This document shows, one piece after another, positions 12,090 to 23,751 of a stretch of 64,000 nt of DNA. This stretch comes from Phaseolus vulgaris. Taxonomy: Eukaryota > Streptophyta > Magnoliopsida > Fabales > Fabaceae. How positions within the stretch are numbered: position 1 is the stretch's first letter; every line of letters begins with the position of its first letter. The notes beneath the pieces were generated by a model. The model searched no databases. It saw only the letters and a list, made by a program, of their open reading frames with translations, and was not told the DNA's origin. Location: assembly GCF_000499845.2 (NCBI RefSeq), contig NC_023751.2:12962423-13026422 (forward strand), read 5' to 3'. The position numbers and the translations under genes are program-made.

Positions 12090-12548
12090 GCGAGCCTACC
12101 ATTCGAAGGAAACTGTTTGATATGTTAAACGAGCTCCGCGACAAGAGCAAAATCCGTGAGACCACGTGCAATCTTTAAGTGGCAAGGCAGTACAACATAA
12201 AGGTCCGACCGAGTAGCTTTCAAAAGGGAGATCTTGTATGCAGAATGAGAAGCGAAGCAAGGAATAATGATGACAAGTTCTCATCTAATTGGGACGACCA
12301 TTTTCAGGTATGAGAGGTTGCAGTTGGGGGGGCGTACCACTTAGAGTGGTTATCAGAAAAAATTGTACGAAGGACGTGGAATGTCACACACCTCAAGTTT
12401 TATTATAGTTAAACAAGCAATAAAACTTGTGCACTTTTACCTCACCCGACCTTTTTTCCCTAAGGAGGGTTTTTGGTGGGACAGGTTTTAACGAGATATT
12501 TATCTTCCATTCTGTGCAATTTTAAGTCAAATTCATGCATCTCTCAAT

Positions 12549-12945
12549 GCTCGGTTCAGTCAAGGATGTAGCCCTAACCGGCATACCTTAGCAATACCTA
12601 AAAGACTTGGTTCAGTCAATGATGTAGCCCTAACTGGCATATCCTACCGATGCCTAGAAAGCTCGGTTCGGTCAAGGATGGAACCCTAACCGGCATACCC
12701 TACCGATACCTATAAGACTTGGTTCGGTCAAGGATATAGCCCTAATAGGCATACCCTACCGATACCTACAAGACTCAGTTCAGTTAAGGATGTAGTTCTA
12801 ACCGACATACCCTGTTGACACCATAAAGACTTGGTGCGGTCAAGGACACAACCTTAACTGGCATACCCAACCGACACCTTGAAGTCTCGGTTCGGCCAAA
12901 GACGTAGCCCTAACTGGCATACCCTGTCGAAACCATAAAACAGTC
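12549..12945 (+). repeat. Tandem array (~57-60-bp unit, 7 copies) in the retrotransposon 3' region
   Basis: The unit reads roughly CTCGGTTCGGTCAAGGATGT, then AGCCCTAACCGGCATACCC, then TACCGATACCTA. Starts fall near 12550, 12606, 12661, 12717, 12776, 12828 and 12886. Copies have diverged by substitutions. It lies between the integrase end and the polypurine tract. Tandem repeats in this untranslated region are a known property of Tat-lineage elements. Confidence 0.85.
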
Positions 12946-13230
12946 ACAAACAAACTTAGTCGATATTGTTGGGACCACTATTTATAGCTCGTGAGGGTCT
13001 CAAGAGACGAATTGTCACAACCATCCTAACCATTAGATCTCCTCGATCCAACGGTCTTCGTCGATTGACGCCTAAAAACTCTCATTAATGCATGTCACAT
13101 CATCCATTAACGTGTCGTCAGACATCACGTCAAGCCTCGAGAAGCCCAATCGTCACGTCGTACCTTGGGAAGCTTGATCGCCACATAATTCTCGACTCTT
13201 CGGATTAATCATCTTCGATCTTGGGGGCAA

Positions 13231-13716
13231 GTGTATCGGTGAGGGTCGTACGACTGACCACATGTCTCGATCCTCATCATCAGGCCGACCGAGGATAAGG
13301 TCCCCATCAATGGGCTGACCGACAACTCAAATCCAATTACACTTAAGTAGAGCCAGTGAAGTTAATCCACGATTAAGAGCTAGGTAATGTATTCCTAAAC
13401 ATGGTCAAACTCTCTAATCTGACCCAATAAGAAAAAACCATTAAAATAATATCGAGCGTCAGAGTGTCTTTTACTGGTACGTCATCGTATACAATGCTCT
13501 GACAACCAAGCGCTGAATACCTTTACTGACTTGAGCATCAAAGTCTCTTTTACAGGTACCATCCGAGTCTGGACTACGAGAAAACCAAGAGGTAAGACGA
13601 GTGAGAAGGAGTAAGGAGTCTGTAAGGAGGAAAGTTGAAGTGTAATCCGAGCGACCAACTAAGAGAGAGAAAAGTGATCTCAATAGTTCTTTAGACCTCA
13701 ATCTTATTCAAAAACA
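13231..13716 (+). repeat. 3' LTR of the Tat-type element
   Basis: It starts TGTATCGGTG right after a purine-rich tract and ends CA at 13716, followed by the AAAAT target duplication. It aligns with 7499-7971 but carries extra sequence near 13455-13480 (GAGCGTCAGAGTGTC, a local duplication) and around 13615. Confidence 0.9.
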
Positions 13717-13721
13717 AAAAT

Positions 13722-14412
13722 TATTTTCTATTGTTTCAAAAATATTTATTCTTCATCGCGTGCACTAAAGTACTAATTTTTTCAGCTGGAAGTGTAAAAT
13801 AAAAATTAAAACACGCTTAAAAAAAACTATTTCTTACAGTTTAAAGTTTGTTTTAAAAACTCAAAATTGTGTAAATAATAACTAAGCTCACTCATATTGT
13901 ATAGTTTTTAAAAATTTTAACACACAAAAATTGTCTTAAAAAGGAATGTTATATTGTTAAATGCTTTCAAAATTTAAATAAAACACTCCATTCAAAAAAA
14001 TATTTTTGACTGAAATGATTTTTTTTCTTTTAAAATAATAACTAAAACTTAAAATATATAATAAAGGATTATAAATAAGTTAAATTAAGCCCGTTTGTTT
14101 CCTTTATTTTACTGTTTTGTTGTCCAAGTTTGGTCAATTTATAAGTGAAAATATTTAAACTTAAAAATAATGATTTTAAATAAAAAAAAATTAAGAAAGT
14201 AAGATTTATTAAAATAAACTGGGAATTACTTATTTATCAAATCCATACAAAAGTATTTATTTTACTAACACTTTACCAAATATGTTATCAATTTCTCAAT
14301 GTAATTCAAAAGACTGGTGCATTTACAAATACCAAAGTTATCATTAAACATGTTAATAAGTACTATTGAAGAAACCAATATACTTATAAGTTAACTTTGA
14401 TCGAATTAAGTA
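13722..14412. other. AT-rich intergenic, nothing recognised
   Basis: Highly AT-rich DNA between the retrotransposon and a tandem duplication. It has many poly-A and poly-T runs and no gene, RNA or repeat that I can support. Confidence 0.6.
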
Positions 14413-15048
14413 TTGACTAATGGAAATAAAAGTAACATACTTCTATTAGAGAATCAGGGTTTGCCCGGGAAATAGGAATGAAATAGAGGAAATAAAAATA
14501 AATGAGATTCAAAAAAGATAAAAGAAGAAGATTAAATAATAAATAAAATGAAAATAAAATAGTTTACCAGACAGAAATGCATTATAAATAGACTGAAAAC
14601 AAAAATAAAGAAAATAAATGGAAAAAGCATTTAATTTTAAAAACATTATTAGTATTATTGTTTCTTCATTTGATTATTATAATTTTTTGCTATTGATATT
14701 TATTTTGTTACTTTTTTAAGGAAATTTATTTTGACTAATGGAAATAAAAGTAACATACTTCTATTAGAGAATCAGGGTTTGCCCGGGAAATAGGAATGAA
14801 ATAGAGGAAATAAAAATAAATGAGATTCAAAAAAGATAAAAGAAGAAGATTAAATAATAAATAAAATGAAAATAAAATAGTTTACCAGACAGAAATGCAT
14901 TATAAATAGACTGAAAACAAAAATAAAGAAAATAAATGGAAAAAACATTTAATTTTAAAAACATTATTAGTATTATTGTTTCTTCATTTGATTATTATAA
15001 TTTTTTGCTATTGATATTTATTTTGTTACTTTTTTAAGGAAATTTATT
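14413..15048. repeat. Near-perfect 318-bp tandem duplication
   Basis: Copy 1 (14413-14730) and copy 2 (14731-15048) both start TTGACTAATGG and end GAAATTTATT. The only difference I noticed is AAAAAGCATTT against AAAAAACATTT. The near identity in fast-evolving AT-rich DNA implies a very recent event, or an assembly artefact. No coding content. Confidence 0.93.
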
Positions 15049-16886
15049 GTTATTGTTAATATTACATACATATTAGTCAAAATTGAGAGATTAATTACGA
15101 TGATAATACTACAAGAAAAAAGTTTTTTCCATAGGTTTTAAAAAAATTAAAGCATTTTTGGAAGATTTTGAATTTTAAGTTTACGGAATAAGTATTCTAT
15201 AATATCATTTAAATTATTTCAGAAACATTATTTTACAATAAAAATATTGTAAAATAGTTAACAATAATTAAAAACCAATAATAAATAATACATTTAGGAT
15301 GTTATTTGATTTTTTTAAAATATATTTTTTAATAATTTTAATAAACGCGTAGTTCATAAATTTGTTAGTGTATTATACATTTCACTTGAAAGAATATTGA
15401 AAATATTATAATGCAGGAATTGATTGCCCTAGTTTTGGCGCACTACGTGGCTGGAATTTTTGTCATTTTGTGTAAGAAAACTGTGAGGAAAGTAGATTTG
15501 TAAAATGACGAATTTAACCTTATGTTTTAACTTTTCACTGGGTTGAAAAAACAAATCTCAACCTGCATATCTTAATTTTATAACTTCTTCAAATTTAGTC
15601 TTCATCATTCATTAAAACCAGGAGCTCTTTGTATATTTTCATCAACTTTATTTTTTATCTGTTTTTCCCAAATCAAATAACTAAACATTCTTTCTTTTTT
15701 GTTTTACTTATCTTTTATCATACCTTTTCTCTTTTATTTCCCTTCACTAAACCAAACAAGTAATGGTGGCATCACAAACATGTTATATTTTATTAATATT
15801 AAAATTAGTATAATTCAAATATATATGTTTTGTTTGAATTATATGTTAATTGAATGGTGAAAAGTAAATGAGTCATTTTTTTTAAAAATAGAAATTAAAA
15901 TCATTTTGAATCAAAGAAAAATGTAAAAAAATGAAATGTAGTATTTATTATCAATGATTTATTTAATTTTATTAATTATTTTAATAAGTCATTTTACTAA
16001 AAATATAAATATTAACAAAATTAACAATATAGTAGACCATGTCTTTGTTTATGTTAAAACATAATTAATTATAAATATACGTAAATGTTAATAAAAATAG
16101 ATTTTTTAAAACATAATGAATTATAAAATATATGCAAATATTAATAAAATACTTTTACATGATTAATTTTATCATAAACAGTTTACAATGATTATGTATC
16201 AAATGATCATTCCACTAAAAAAGAAAAAGTCCTTTAAATAATATCATTGTTGATTTAGAAAGAAAAAGTCTTTCCTCTGACAAATCCTATATAAAAATCA
16301 TAACCATTCTTTGAAAATTATAGAGAAAAATATAAACGAGAACTAAGTTTTTCTCACAAGTCAAAGCTTTGTGAAAATTGCCGGTCATAGTCCTTTAGTG
16401 TGGCTCATATAATTAAACTTCCAATGGCAAAAACAAAATTGATAAAATAAATCAAGCATAAACATGTGAGTGCGTCAAACATTTGAATACTCCTATTATA
16501 TTTTATAGTTAAAGTGGGGTGGATTGAGGAGAGAGAGTGTGCGGAAGGTACAAGTTAGGATGAAACCATAAGTTCAAAATTATTTATTGGAACACCAGGA
16601 GCCATTCGAAAGGGCAATTGGTCCAACGTAAAAACAGTAACTTACAAACCAAACATGAGTTTCTCACAAACAGTTTTCTCTCGGGTACAGATGAAGCAAC
16701 AGATAAAAAATTAAAGGGGAGCCGAAGCCCCCATAAAAAGAGTACATAGAACATTCAGAAACTGTGATAAGGTAATGTATCGACACAATTTCCATCAAAC
16801 ATGGGCACTTCTTATCAAGGTAAAATAATACCATGAATTTGCTTATTGTAAAGTAGTTTGGCTGCCAAGAAATAAGCTAGTCGACC
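15049..16886. other. AT-rich intergenic downstream of NDUFS7
   Basis: No gene seen. It contains CTACAAGAAAAAAG near 15108, which resembles a CACTA-type end, but no matching partner was found. The last few hundred bases before 16887 should hold the 3' UTR of the minus-strand NDUFS7 gene. Confidence 0.55.
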
Positions 16887-19800
16887 TCACTTTGTCCACC
16901 AATGGAGGAAGTCTTTGCGCCTACTGATCTTTTTCTGCAGCTGGAGGAGTCCATACAACAAAGCCTCAGCAGTTGGAGGACAGCCTGGAATATATATGTC
17001 AACGGGAACAATCCTGTCACATCCTCGAACCACGGAGTAAGAGTAGTGGTAGTAACCTCCGCCGTTAGCACAACTTCCCATTGAAATGACCCATCTAGGT
17101 TCAGGCATCTGGTCATAAACCCTGCAAAAAATTTCGGCGTTACATAATGTTCAAAAACAGAACTTGCGTGGGGAGACATTGGGGAAAACTTATCCAGAGT
17201 TTACTTGAGCAAATGAAAACAACTTGTAACTCCCATAAACTTCTTTTTTAAGCTTATACCAAGCAGTTATGAAAAATATGACATAAGTTCTCATGTAGTG
17301 TTTGAAACAGGAAGTCTTGATCCTTTTCATTCATGGAGGAAATGTTTCACGATTCTTACTTTCATTGTCTGATCAGGATTGCAATCATCTCATGCAGACA
17401 GACTCCCAAATACACTCATCCTGGTCAGAAGATGTGTTAGTAACTGGAAAATTAGCATCTCTTGCGTTTCAATTACTTAAAATATATTGGCTGCAAGAGA
17501 CTCTGGCCCAAGTGATGCCTATTTTGGAAGTGGCTATTTCGGCTCTAGCTTAGGCTTCTAGTTCCTAAAAAAATTCCCAGCTTTGGAAAAACAAAAAAAA
17601 AATCCTCGTTGATAAAAGCTTATAGAATTAGTGTTCAATTAAGCTGCTTGGGGAAACTCATCATGACATACTAATAGATAATGACAAGCAACCAAGAATA
17701 TGTATTATAACATAGTATAAAGGTTATCAAGTGAAACTGGCATACTCTAGTACACCTTTTCCAAAACAACTAAAGCAACTTAAAACCATTTTTATACTTT
17801 ATAGTAACATGCCATGACTCGTCCTGTTCACACCTCTCACTCAATGCAAGACAACCATTATCCCCATCAACTCCACTAGTCTAACTCGGCTAGATTCCAG
17901 CCTTAGAAATAAACTAAGGTTGACCATCTACTGAACAGGTCTAGCTCAGCTAGATTCCAACCTTAGAATAAACTAAGGTTGACCATCGACTGAACGAGTC
18001 TAGCTTGGTTAGATTCCATCCTTAGAAATAAACTAAGGTTGACCATTGACTGAACGGGTCTACCTCGGCTAGATTCCAGTCTTAGAAATAAACTAAAGTT
18101 GACCATCGACTGAACGGGTCTAGCTCAGCTAGATTCCAGTCTTAGAAATAAACTAAGGTTGACCATCGATTGAACAGGTCTGGCTCAGCTAGATTCCAAC
18201 TTAGAAATAAACAAAGGTTGATCATCGATTGAATGGGTCTAACTCAATTAGATTCCATCCTTAGAAATAAACTAAGATTGATCATCGACTGAACGGGTCT
18301 AGCTCAGCAAGATTCCAGCCTTAAAAATAAACTAAGATTGACCATCGACTGAACTGGTCAAGCTCGGCTAGATTCCAACCTTAGAAGTAAACTAAGGCTG
18401 ACCACAAACTGAGTAAATCGATTAAAACTCGACCATGGAAGCAACGAAACAATGAACGTCAAGCAACTAAATGATCAAAATGAACTACGCGAAAGCTAAA
18501 GGCTGATTTATCAAGGTACTAATCTTTCCCTATATTTTTAGGCATCAAATTTCAATATTTTCACGTGCCTAAAAGGAACTTAACATTTTTTTTAGTGTTG
18601 TATCTGCCAAAATCTAATGTTTTCGTACACAACCATAAACAAATTATGCACAACTTACATCGTGATTTATTTCTTGGTTTTTTGGTGTATAAACCTCTTC
18701 GCCTTGTTTATTCGGCTTGCGGCTGGGAGGCTGTCGTTATCTCCTATTAAAAGGGAATATAATTAACTTACATCGTGATTTATTTTTGAGTTTTTCTTAG
18801 GATAAACATCTTCGCCTACTTGGCTGGGGGCTGTGTACTGATATCTCCAATTAAAAGGAAATATAATTTATCTAAAGAGTTTCTTATAGGGCCTATTGAA
18901 TAAAATTTCCTAGAATCTTAGCAAAAATAAAGGAATATCTTTTTGTGGTACTTGAAATAAGGTTGAGGAGAATTTTAAGGCTTAAATAATATTAGTTAAG
19001 ATTTAGAAGATAAGAGATAACACTGTATTTTTTTTGTGGTACTTGAAATCAGTTGAAGAGGCTTAAATAATATTAGTTAAGCATTAAATAATATTAGTTA
19101 AGGATTAAATTATATTACTTGAAATTTAGAAGATAATTGATAACTAACCAGGACTTATAAATAAGTCTGTCATGATGATGATGAACAATAGAACTCAACT
19201 TGTATGCTATGATTTGAGGTCATTTAAACTTTGGACCATAACACATGGCATGACTCAGACTGTTCACACCTCTCACCCAATGCAAGACAACCATTATCCC
19301 CACAAGAACCTCTTTTGACAAGCAATATCGTTCAATCAAAGTGATTTCTATAACAACATTTAATCACGACGAGAAGAGTCTATTAGCCACGACCTATTAA
19401 TTAGGTGTATGTGAGGAAGAAAGGCAAGGGTAGCAAGGAATTAGAAGCAAGTGAAAGCAATGGGGCAAATAAATGTAAATGGGAAATCACTCTGGGGATA
19501 TGGATTATAAGTTTGCAACAACCAATAACCTGCGCACATGCCAGGTGAAGGCAGGAATCAAGTGAGGATTGGGAAGGTAGAAAGCAAGTCCCTTAAAGAG
19601 CCTACAGACTACAGCTAGTGTATCCTGGTACCAGATTTCTAACACTAAGCTAAAAAAAACTAAGGTTACAACACCAAAACAAGAGTCAATTAAAACAGAC
19701 AAAACACATCATCATTGGCCAGATTAAATCTCCCCGAAATCCAATTTAGTCACAGAAATCCTAAAATAAAGGACTTCTTGAAAACCGAACACAAATTATC

Positions 19801-20434
19801 TTTAAAACTCTCCAACATATATATAACAGCATTCAAACAAAGACGCGAAAGCATAGACACCATATCAAGTCAAATTGAATACTCAACCATGCAATATGTC
19901 AGACACAAAGCAAATCAGTGCATCAGGCAAGGCATATGATATGATTTCTAATCTAGTGGGGAGAGCAACAAAGTGGAAAATAGATTAGGGGAAGTAAAAA
20001 CCCTAGAAAAAGGGATAGAGGACTTACTTTCGAAGAGCGGGAGCCATCTTGTTGGTGAGAGTGCCTGCGACGATCATGCAGTCAGACTGGCGAGGGCTGG
20101 GCCTGAAAATGATGCCGAAGCGATCGAGATCATAGCGGGCGGCGCCGGTGTGCATCATTTCGACGGCGCAGCAGGCAAGGCCGAAGGTCATGGGCCAGAT
20201 GGAGCCGCGGCGGGCCCAGTTCATGAGATCGTCGACCTTGGAGATGACGAACTCCGCCGACTTGGAGACGCCGACGGGAGAGGAAGCGGAGGGAGGCGGT
20301 GGCGGAGCATATGGCGTGGGCGTGGGTGTGGATGTGGATGCGTTGAGAGTTGGGAGCGTTGTGTGGAGGGAGAGTGCCCGTTGATGGGAGTGCAGTTGAT
20401 GGAAGCGTGAGGAGGCTCGAGTGAGAAGAGCCAT
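16887..20434 (-). CDS. NDUFS7: NADH dehydrogenase (ubiquinone) iron-sulfur protein 7, mitochondrial (PSST subunit)
   Basis: Two coding exons (20434-20028 and 17121-16887) join as [11 protein letters not shown] to give 213 aa, the usual length for plant PSST. The subunit sits in the complex I arm of the inner mitochondrial membrane, binds the terminal 4Fe-4S cluster N2 and helps pass electrons to ubiquinone. The cluster ligands are visible as Cys88-Cys89 (CCAVEMM), Cys153 (GSCANGG) and Cys183 (PGCPP). Residues 1-55 form a Ser/Thr/Pro/Arg-rich presequence with few acidic residues, fitting mitochondrial import. The core from residue 57 on is strongly conserved. The start is the first ATG before the presequence. 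The single intron is 2.9 kb and carries a minisatellite. It is nuclear-encoded and no operon-like neighbour is involved. Confidence 0.96.
17810..19305. repeat. Repeat block bracketed by ~60-bp direct repeats within the NDUFS7 intron
   Basis: The sequence CTGTTCACACCTCTCAC followed by CAATGCAAGACAACCATTATCC appears near 17827 and again near 19260. Similarity covers about 60 bases in the same orientation (about 17810-17870 and 19243-19305). Between them lie the 60-bp minisatellite and a second local duplication (about 18650-18765 and 18766-18870, sharing ACATCGTGATTTATTT and CTGGGAGGCTG-like blocks). The origin of the block is not recognised. Confidence 0.75.
17878..18416. repeat. 60-bp minisatellite, about 9 copies, in the NDUFS7 intron
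   Basis: The unit reads approximately GTCTAGCTCGGCTAGATTCC, then AGCCTTAGAAATAAACTAAG, then GTTGACCATCGACTGAACGG. Starts fall near 17878, 17938, 17998, 18058, 18118, 18178, 18237, 18297 and 18357. Copies differ by scattered substitutions and single-base deletions. It lies on the non-coding side of a functional gene and is removed by splicing. Confidence 0.92.
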
Positions 20435-23093
20435 AGTGATGCTTTGTATGTGTGTTGCTGTGACCGAATGAATCGCACCCAGGTTTCTTTGAGGACTCTC
20501 TGTTTACGCCCCCACCCAAACCTTTTTCTATTTTTCGGAAAATGGAAGAGACATCGTTGACGCAACTCCCTACCAAGCTACGTGGCCCCATTTCAGCTTC
20601 ATTCCTAATTTTTTCCAAATTACTATTATTTAATTTGTTATTAAATAACCATTCAAATTCACTACTTTAATCATTTTACTTCTTACTACTTCCTTCATAC
20701 AAATCATGTGTGATTTATTTGGTTACTTGTATTTTTTATACTAATTTTTATGCTTAATATTTAATTATCCGTATTTCTATCTCATTTTTTATATAATTTT
20801 AATTATTTAAATTGTTTAGGTTTCCAACACTTCAATACTATGAGATTAAAAAAAAAAACTTTATAATCATAAAATAATAATTACTTAAAGAGACTTGCTA
20901 CAAAGTATAATTTGGTAAGTATCTATAATATTTTAAATGTAATGATAAATTAGCATCGACTAAATCGATTCTACTTAAAAAATTTTAAAAATCGATGACA
21001 ATAAATTAGCATTAATAATGTTAGAGTCGTGATGCAAATTCGACATTATTGATTAATTAACGTCGGTCTTTGTTAGTTAGCATCGACTAGTTGATGCTAA
21101 AAAACTATTTTATTATAGTGATAATATCTATAATTTATTTGGTTTTAGATGTTTATAAGGTGGTGTTGGACGAAACTAGGTTGGGAAAAGTATGAGTTTA
21201 GTATTATAAAAGAATATTGACTATATTAGAAAAGGATTGAAACAATCTTAATTGAGTATTAGAGTAATAACTTGTAATGTCATGCTTCAAGTATGTGTAA
21301 GTTTGAATTCTTAAATAATTCTTAGGCTAGTTTTGATAACATAGTATAGGAGAAGTAATGACAAAATTCTATTAAAAAAATTTGGGCGAATTTCTTGATT
21401 TTTGGACGAGAGATGAAAGTCTTTTGTATGATTGTATGGTAAGATGGAAAATTGTACGTTGGTTTTTCAAAAAAAGAAAAAGAAATAATAGGAATGCTAT
21501 ATTAATTTGGGCAAAAATGGGATGGGAAAGTCACAAAATGTTTATTGTTTCTTCTAAAAGCAAAAAAAGATATATGTATGAAATTTTTTTCCTCATTAAA
21601 TAAGTTAAAAAACACTAGAAAGACAACATAAAAAGGAAGGATGAGATCGGTTCAATATTATGCAAGGACTAAAATTCTATAAATAGAGAAAATTTAACAT
21701 TTTTTTTCCGAAATTCATACACTCATGCATTGAATCAAAACAAGTTGAGTTACAAATTTTACCTAATATTTTATTTACACTACCTTAGCAATAAGCTATC
21801 CATGTAGTAAAGGGGATGTAGGACTTATTCCCTCCTCTGAAGAAATCATATAAGGGTTTGAACGTCACTCCTTCCTTATTGTACTCTAAAACTAGTTAAC
21901 TCATGTTCATGTTCATACAATATTTATTACATGATATATTTTCTACTATATGTTTGTAAAATTTACATTCTTTGTATTGACTTCTAGTTCCGTCTTTTCC
22001 AATATTTTTTTTCCTAAAAGTAAATACCATTTCCACATTTTCATCATACACTTAAAATTTATATAGGAGAAAAATATAGATAATCTTTTGGTGGGTATGT
22101 ATTTTGTGTGTTTTTTTTTTCTTTTTTAAGAAATGGTAATCATATATTTGATAATTGTCTTCACTCGTCTTTATTTTAATGTTTAAGTGAGTTAAAAGCT
22201 CACGTTATATATAAATGAGTAATAAGTAATATATATAATAAAAAAAGAATCGCAAACACAAGGTTTTGGATTAAGTGTTTAAGTGTGAGTTCAAATCTCA
22301 CATTACTTAAAAGTTATAATTTGAACATTGTCTACTTAGTGTTTTTGGCTTTAAAATTCCCATTGAATGGTATTAAAGTCTTTTGCTTACTATTGCCTTA
22401 AAGTTTAGAGTTGAGTATGATGTTATATTTATGTGGTTGATTCATGACTTATTGATTAATATTTTCTTAATGTGTCTTTTCTTAACTTTTTCGTCAAGTG
22501 GTGTCAAAGTTTTAATCTCATTATTGTCCTAAGATTTTATATTGAGAGTAATATCATGTTATTTCATGTTGTTGATTCATAGCCATTAGCGCATATTTCC
22601 TAATTATGTTTCCTTTTGTATTATTAAATATCTTCATCTATCACAAGCATAAGTACAAAATGTCTTTGATAATTAACTTTATTTCTATTGTCCTCTTGTA
22701 TATACAAGTTTTGACCATACTTGTTGTGTTCATGTCTTAATGACAAGGAAAATGAGTGATTCAAATTACATGTTTAATACATTCATCTATTATAAATGTA
22801 GAGTTATATAGGTGAATTCAACATCATTCATATTCTATAGTAAAATGGGAAAGTTACCCATTATGTTTAATATTCTTTCTAGCCTCTTAGTTGGTAAATG
22901 ATATATGATTAACTTTAACATAGGGTATGCTTTGTTAGTACAAAAGCTATTGCTAACTTTTTTGTTCAGATATTGCTTGATCTAACCCAAATGCCACCTA
23001 ATATCATAAAATCATCACTTTAATTATTAATGGGAATGTATTTTGCTTTAAATTTTTTTCTGCATGATGATAACCGGGTAAAAATTATTGAGA
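20435..23093. other. Intergenic; NDUFS7 promoter side, then AT-rich DNA
   Basis: The first 150 bases should hold the 5' UTR and promoter of NDUFS7. Beyond that I see no gene. Around 20940-21118 a stretch with ATCGACTA and TAGCATCGAC motifs ending TATTATAGTG could be a worn CACTA-type MITE, but no 5' end is visible. From 22370 to 22620 two loosely similar blocks (GGTATTAAAGTC and GGTGTCAAAGTT) look like an old duplication. Confidence 0.5.
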
Positions 23094-23400
23094 AAAGATT
23101 AATCTTTAGAGAACCCGCGACAAATTCAATGGTGGAAGAACTTGGGATCAACGACTTTTTATTTGTTGTTTTGATCTCTTTTATATTTTCCTGCACAATT
23201 ATCTCAAACCTTTTTTTTATCATTATTGTTATTTATAACTTTTATTGCTTGCAGATAGATTTAAAACAATGATTTGTTAATTTAACTATTGGATTCGTTG
23301 GGAAATGATTTGAGGTCCTTTGACCACAATTATACTATCATATCTCTAGACAAATCTATGTTAAAATCATTATAATTTGACCGCAAAACGACAGTTATCA
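23094..23400 (+). repeat. LTR 3' fragment related to the nested solo LTR
   Basis: It matches the end of the LTR at 10603-12089: GATTAATCTTTAGAGAAC, GGTGGAAGAACTTGGGATCA, then CAAAACGACAGTTATCA at the end. Only about 300 bases are present, the 5' part is missing, and the sequence is more diverged than the two copies inside the solo LTR. Confidence 0.85.
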
Positions 23401-23711
23401 AACGTAAACTAAATAATGATAAAAAAAAATTAATATTGGTTATAATGAGTTTGAGACGTTAAAATGAATTCAAACTCATGATTTAACTTGACTCATATTA
23501 TAGGTTCAAATTGAGTTAGATTGAAAAAAATATACATTTTAGATGCGAATTAAGTTGGATTGGATGTTAGTTGATTTGTAATGCTTTGATTTTCACTTAC
23601 TTAGTGTCTTTATAATATTACTTTATAATTATGGGTAATACTTGATCACATAAGTGAATATTTAATTGTGCTACTATAAATAAATTATTCTAGTCAATTT
23701 ATTTCGTATTG

Positions 23712-23751
<40 letters not shown>

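Larger units (their letters stand above)
9650..12410 (+). pseudogene. Integrase remnant, split by a nested solo LTR
   Basis: The first segment (to 10602) shows the zinc-binding region (HEGVCDNHS then KKCVKCQEF) and core blocks GMDIISPFTPGKGQ, GVDYFIKWIEVE, TDNDQQFIDRGL and EHPRINGQ. The third catalytic residue, normally Glu in NGQAE, reads Lys (codon 10435-10437). After the inserted LTR (10603-12089) and its duplicated target site, integrase C-terminal sequence resumes with LFDMLNELRDKSKIRE, QYNIKVRPSSFQKGDLV, then GGAYHLEWLS and THLKFYYS. Several stops occur. Integrase would join cDNA to the host genome; this copy is dead. Confidence 0.88.
7499..13716 (+). mobile_element. Defective Ty3/gypsy (Tat-lineage) LTR retrotransposon, with a nested solo LTR
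   Basis: The element runs TG...CA and is flanked by the exact 5-bp target duplication AAAAT (7494-7498 and 13717-13721). In order it holds a 5' LTR, a primer-binding-like site, gag remnants, RT, RNase H, an extra RNase H region, integrase, a 3' tandem array, a polypurine tract (TTGGGGGCAAG just before 13231) and a 3' LTR. The gag blocks (PFTDYVIEVPL, DKWKGF, DRYDGT) and RT block (YPKDSYPLPNI) are typical of the Tat lineage. A large internal deletion joins the gag N-terminal half straight to RT, removing the rest of gag and the protease. Many stops and frameshifts, plus lost catalytic residues in RT and integrase, show it is dead. The LTRs differ at many sites, so the insertion is not recent. 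Confidence 0.92.

Noticed and set aside
12549..12945. CRISPR-like regular array
   Set aside because: Head-to-tail diverged units without spacers, inside a retrotransposon 3' region.
17878..18416. CRISPR-like regular array
   Set aside because: The whole 60-bp unit is repeated with no unique spacers, and the host is a plant, so it is a minisatellite.
19973..20410. Plus-strand 145-codon GC-rich frame
   Set aside because: It is antisense to NDUFS7 exon 1 and arises from the codon composition of that exon.
20925..21118. Possible CACTA-type MITE
   Set aside because: Only a TATTATAGTG-like right end and ATCGACTA motifs are visible; no left end or target duplication.
22250..22325. tRNA-like stretch (GTGAGTTCAAATCTCAC)
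   Set aside because: It has a T-arm-like hairpin only; no acceptor stem, D-arm or anticodon arm could be paired.
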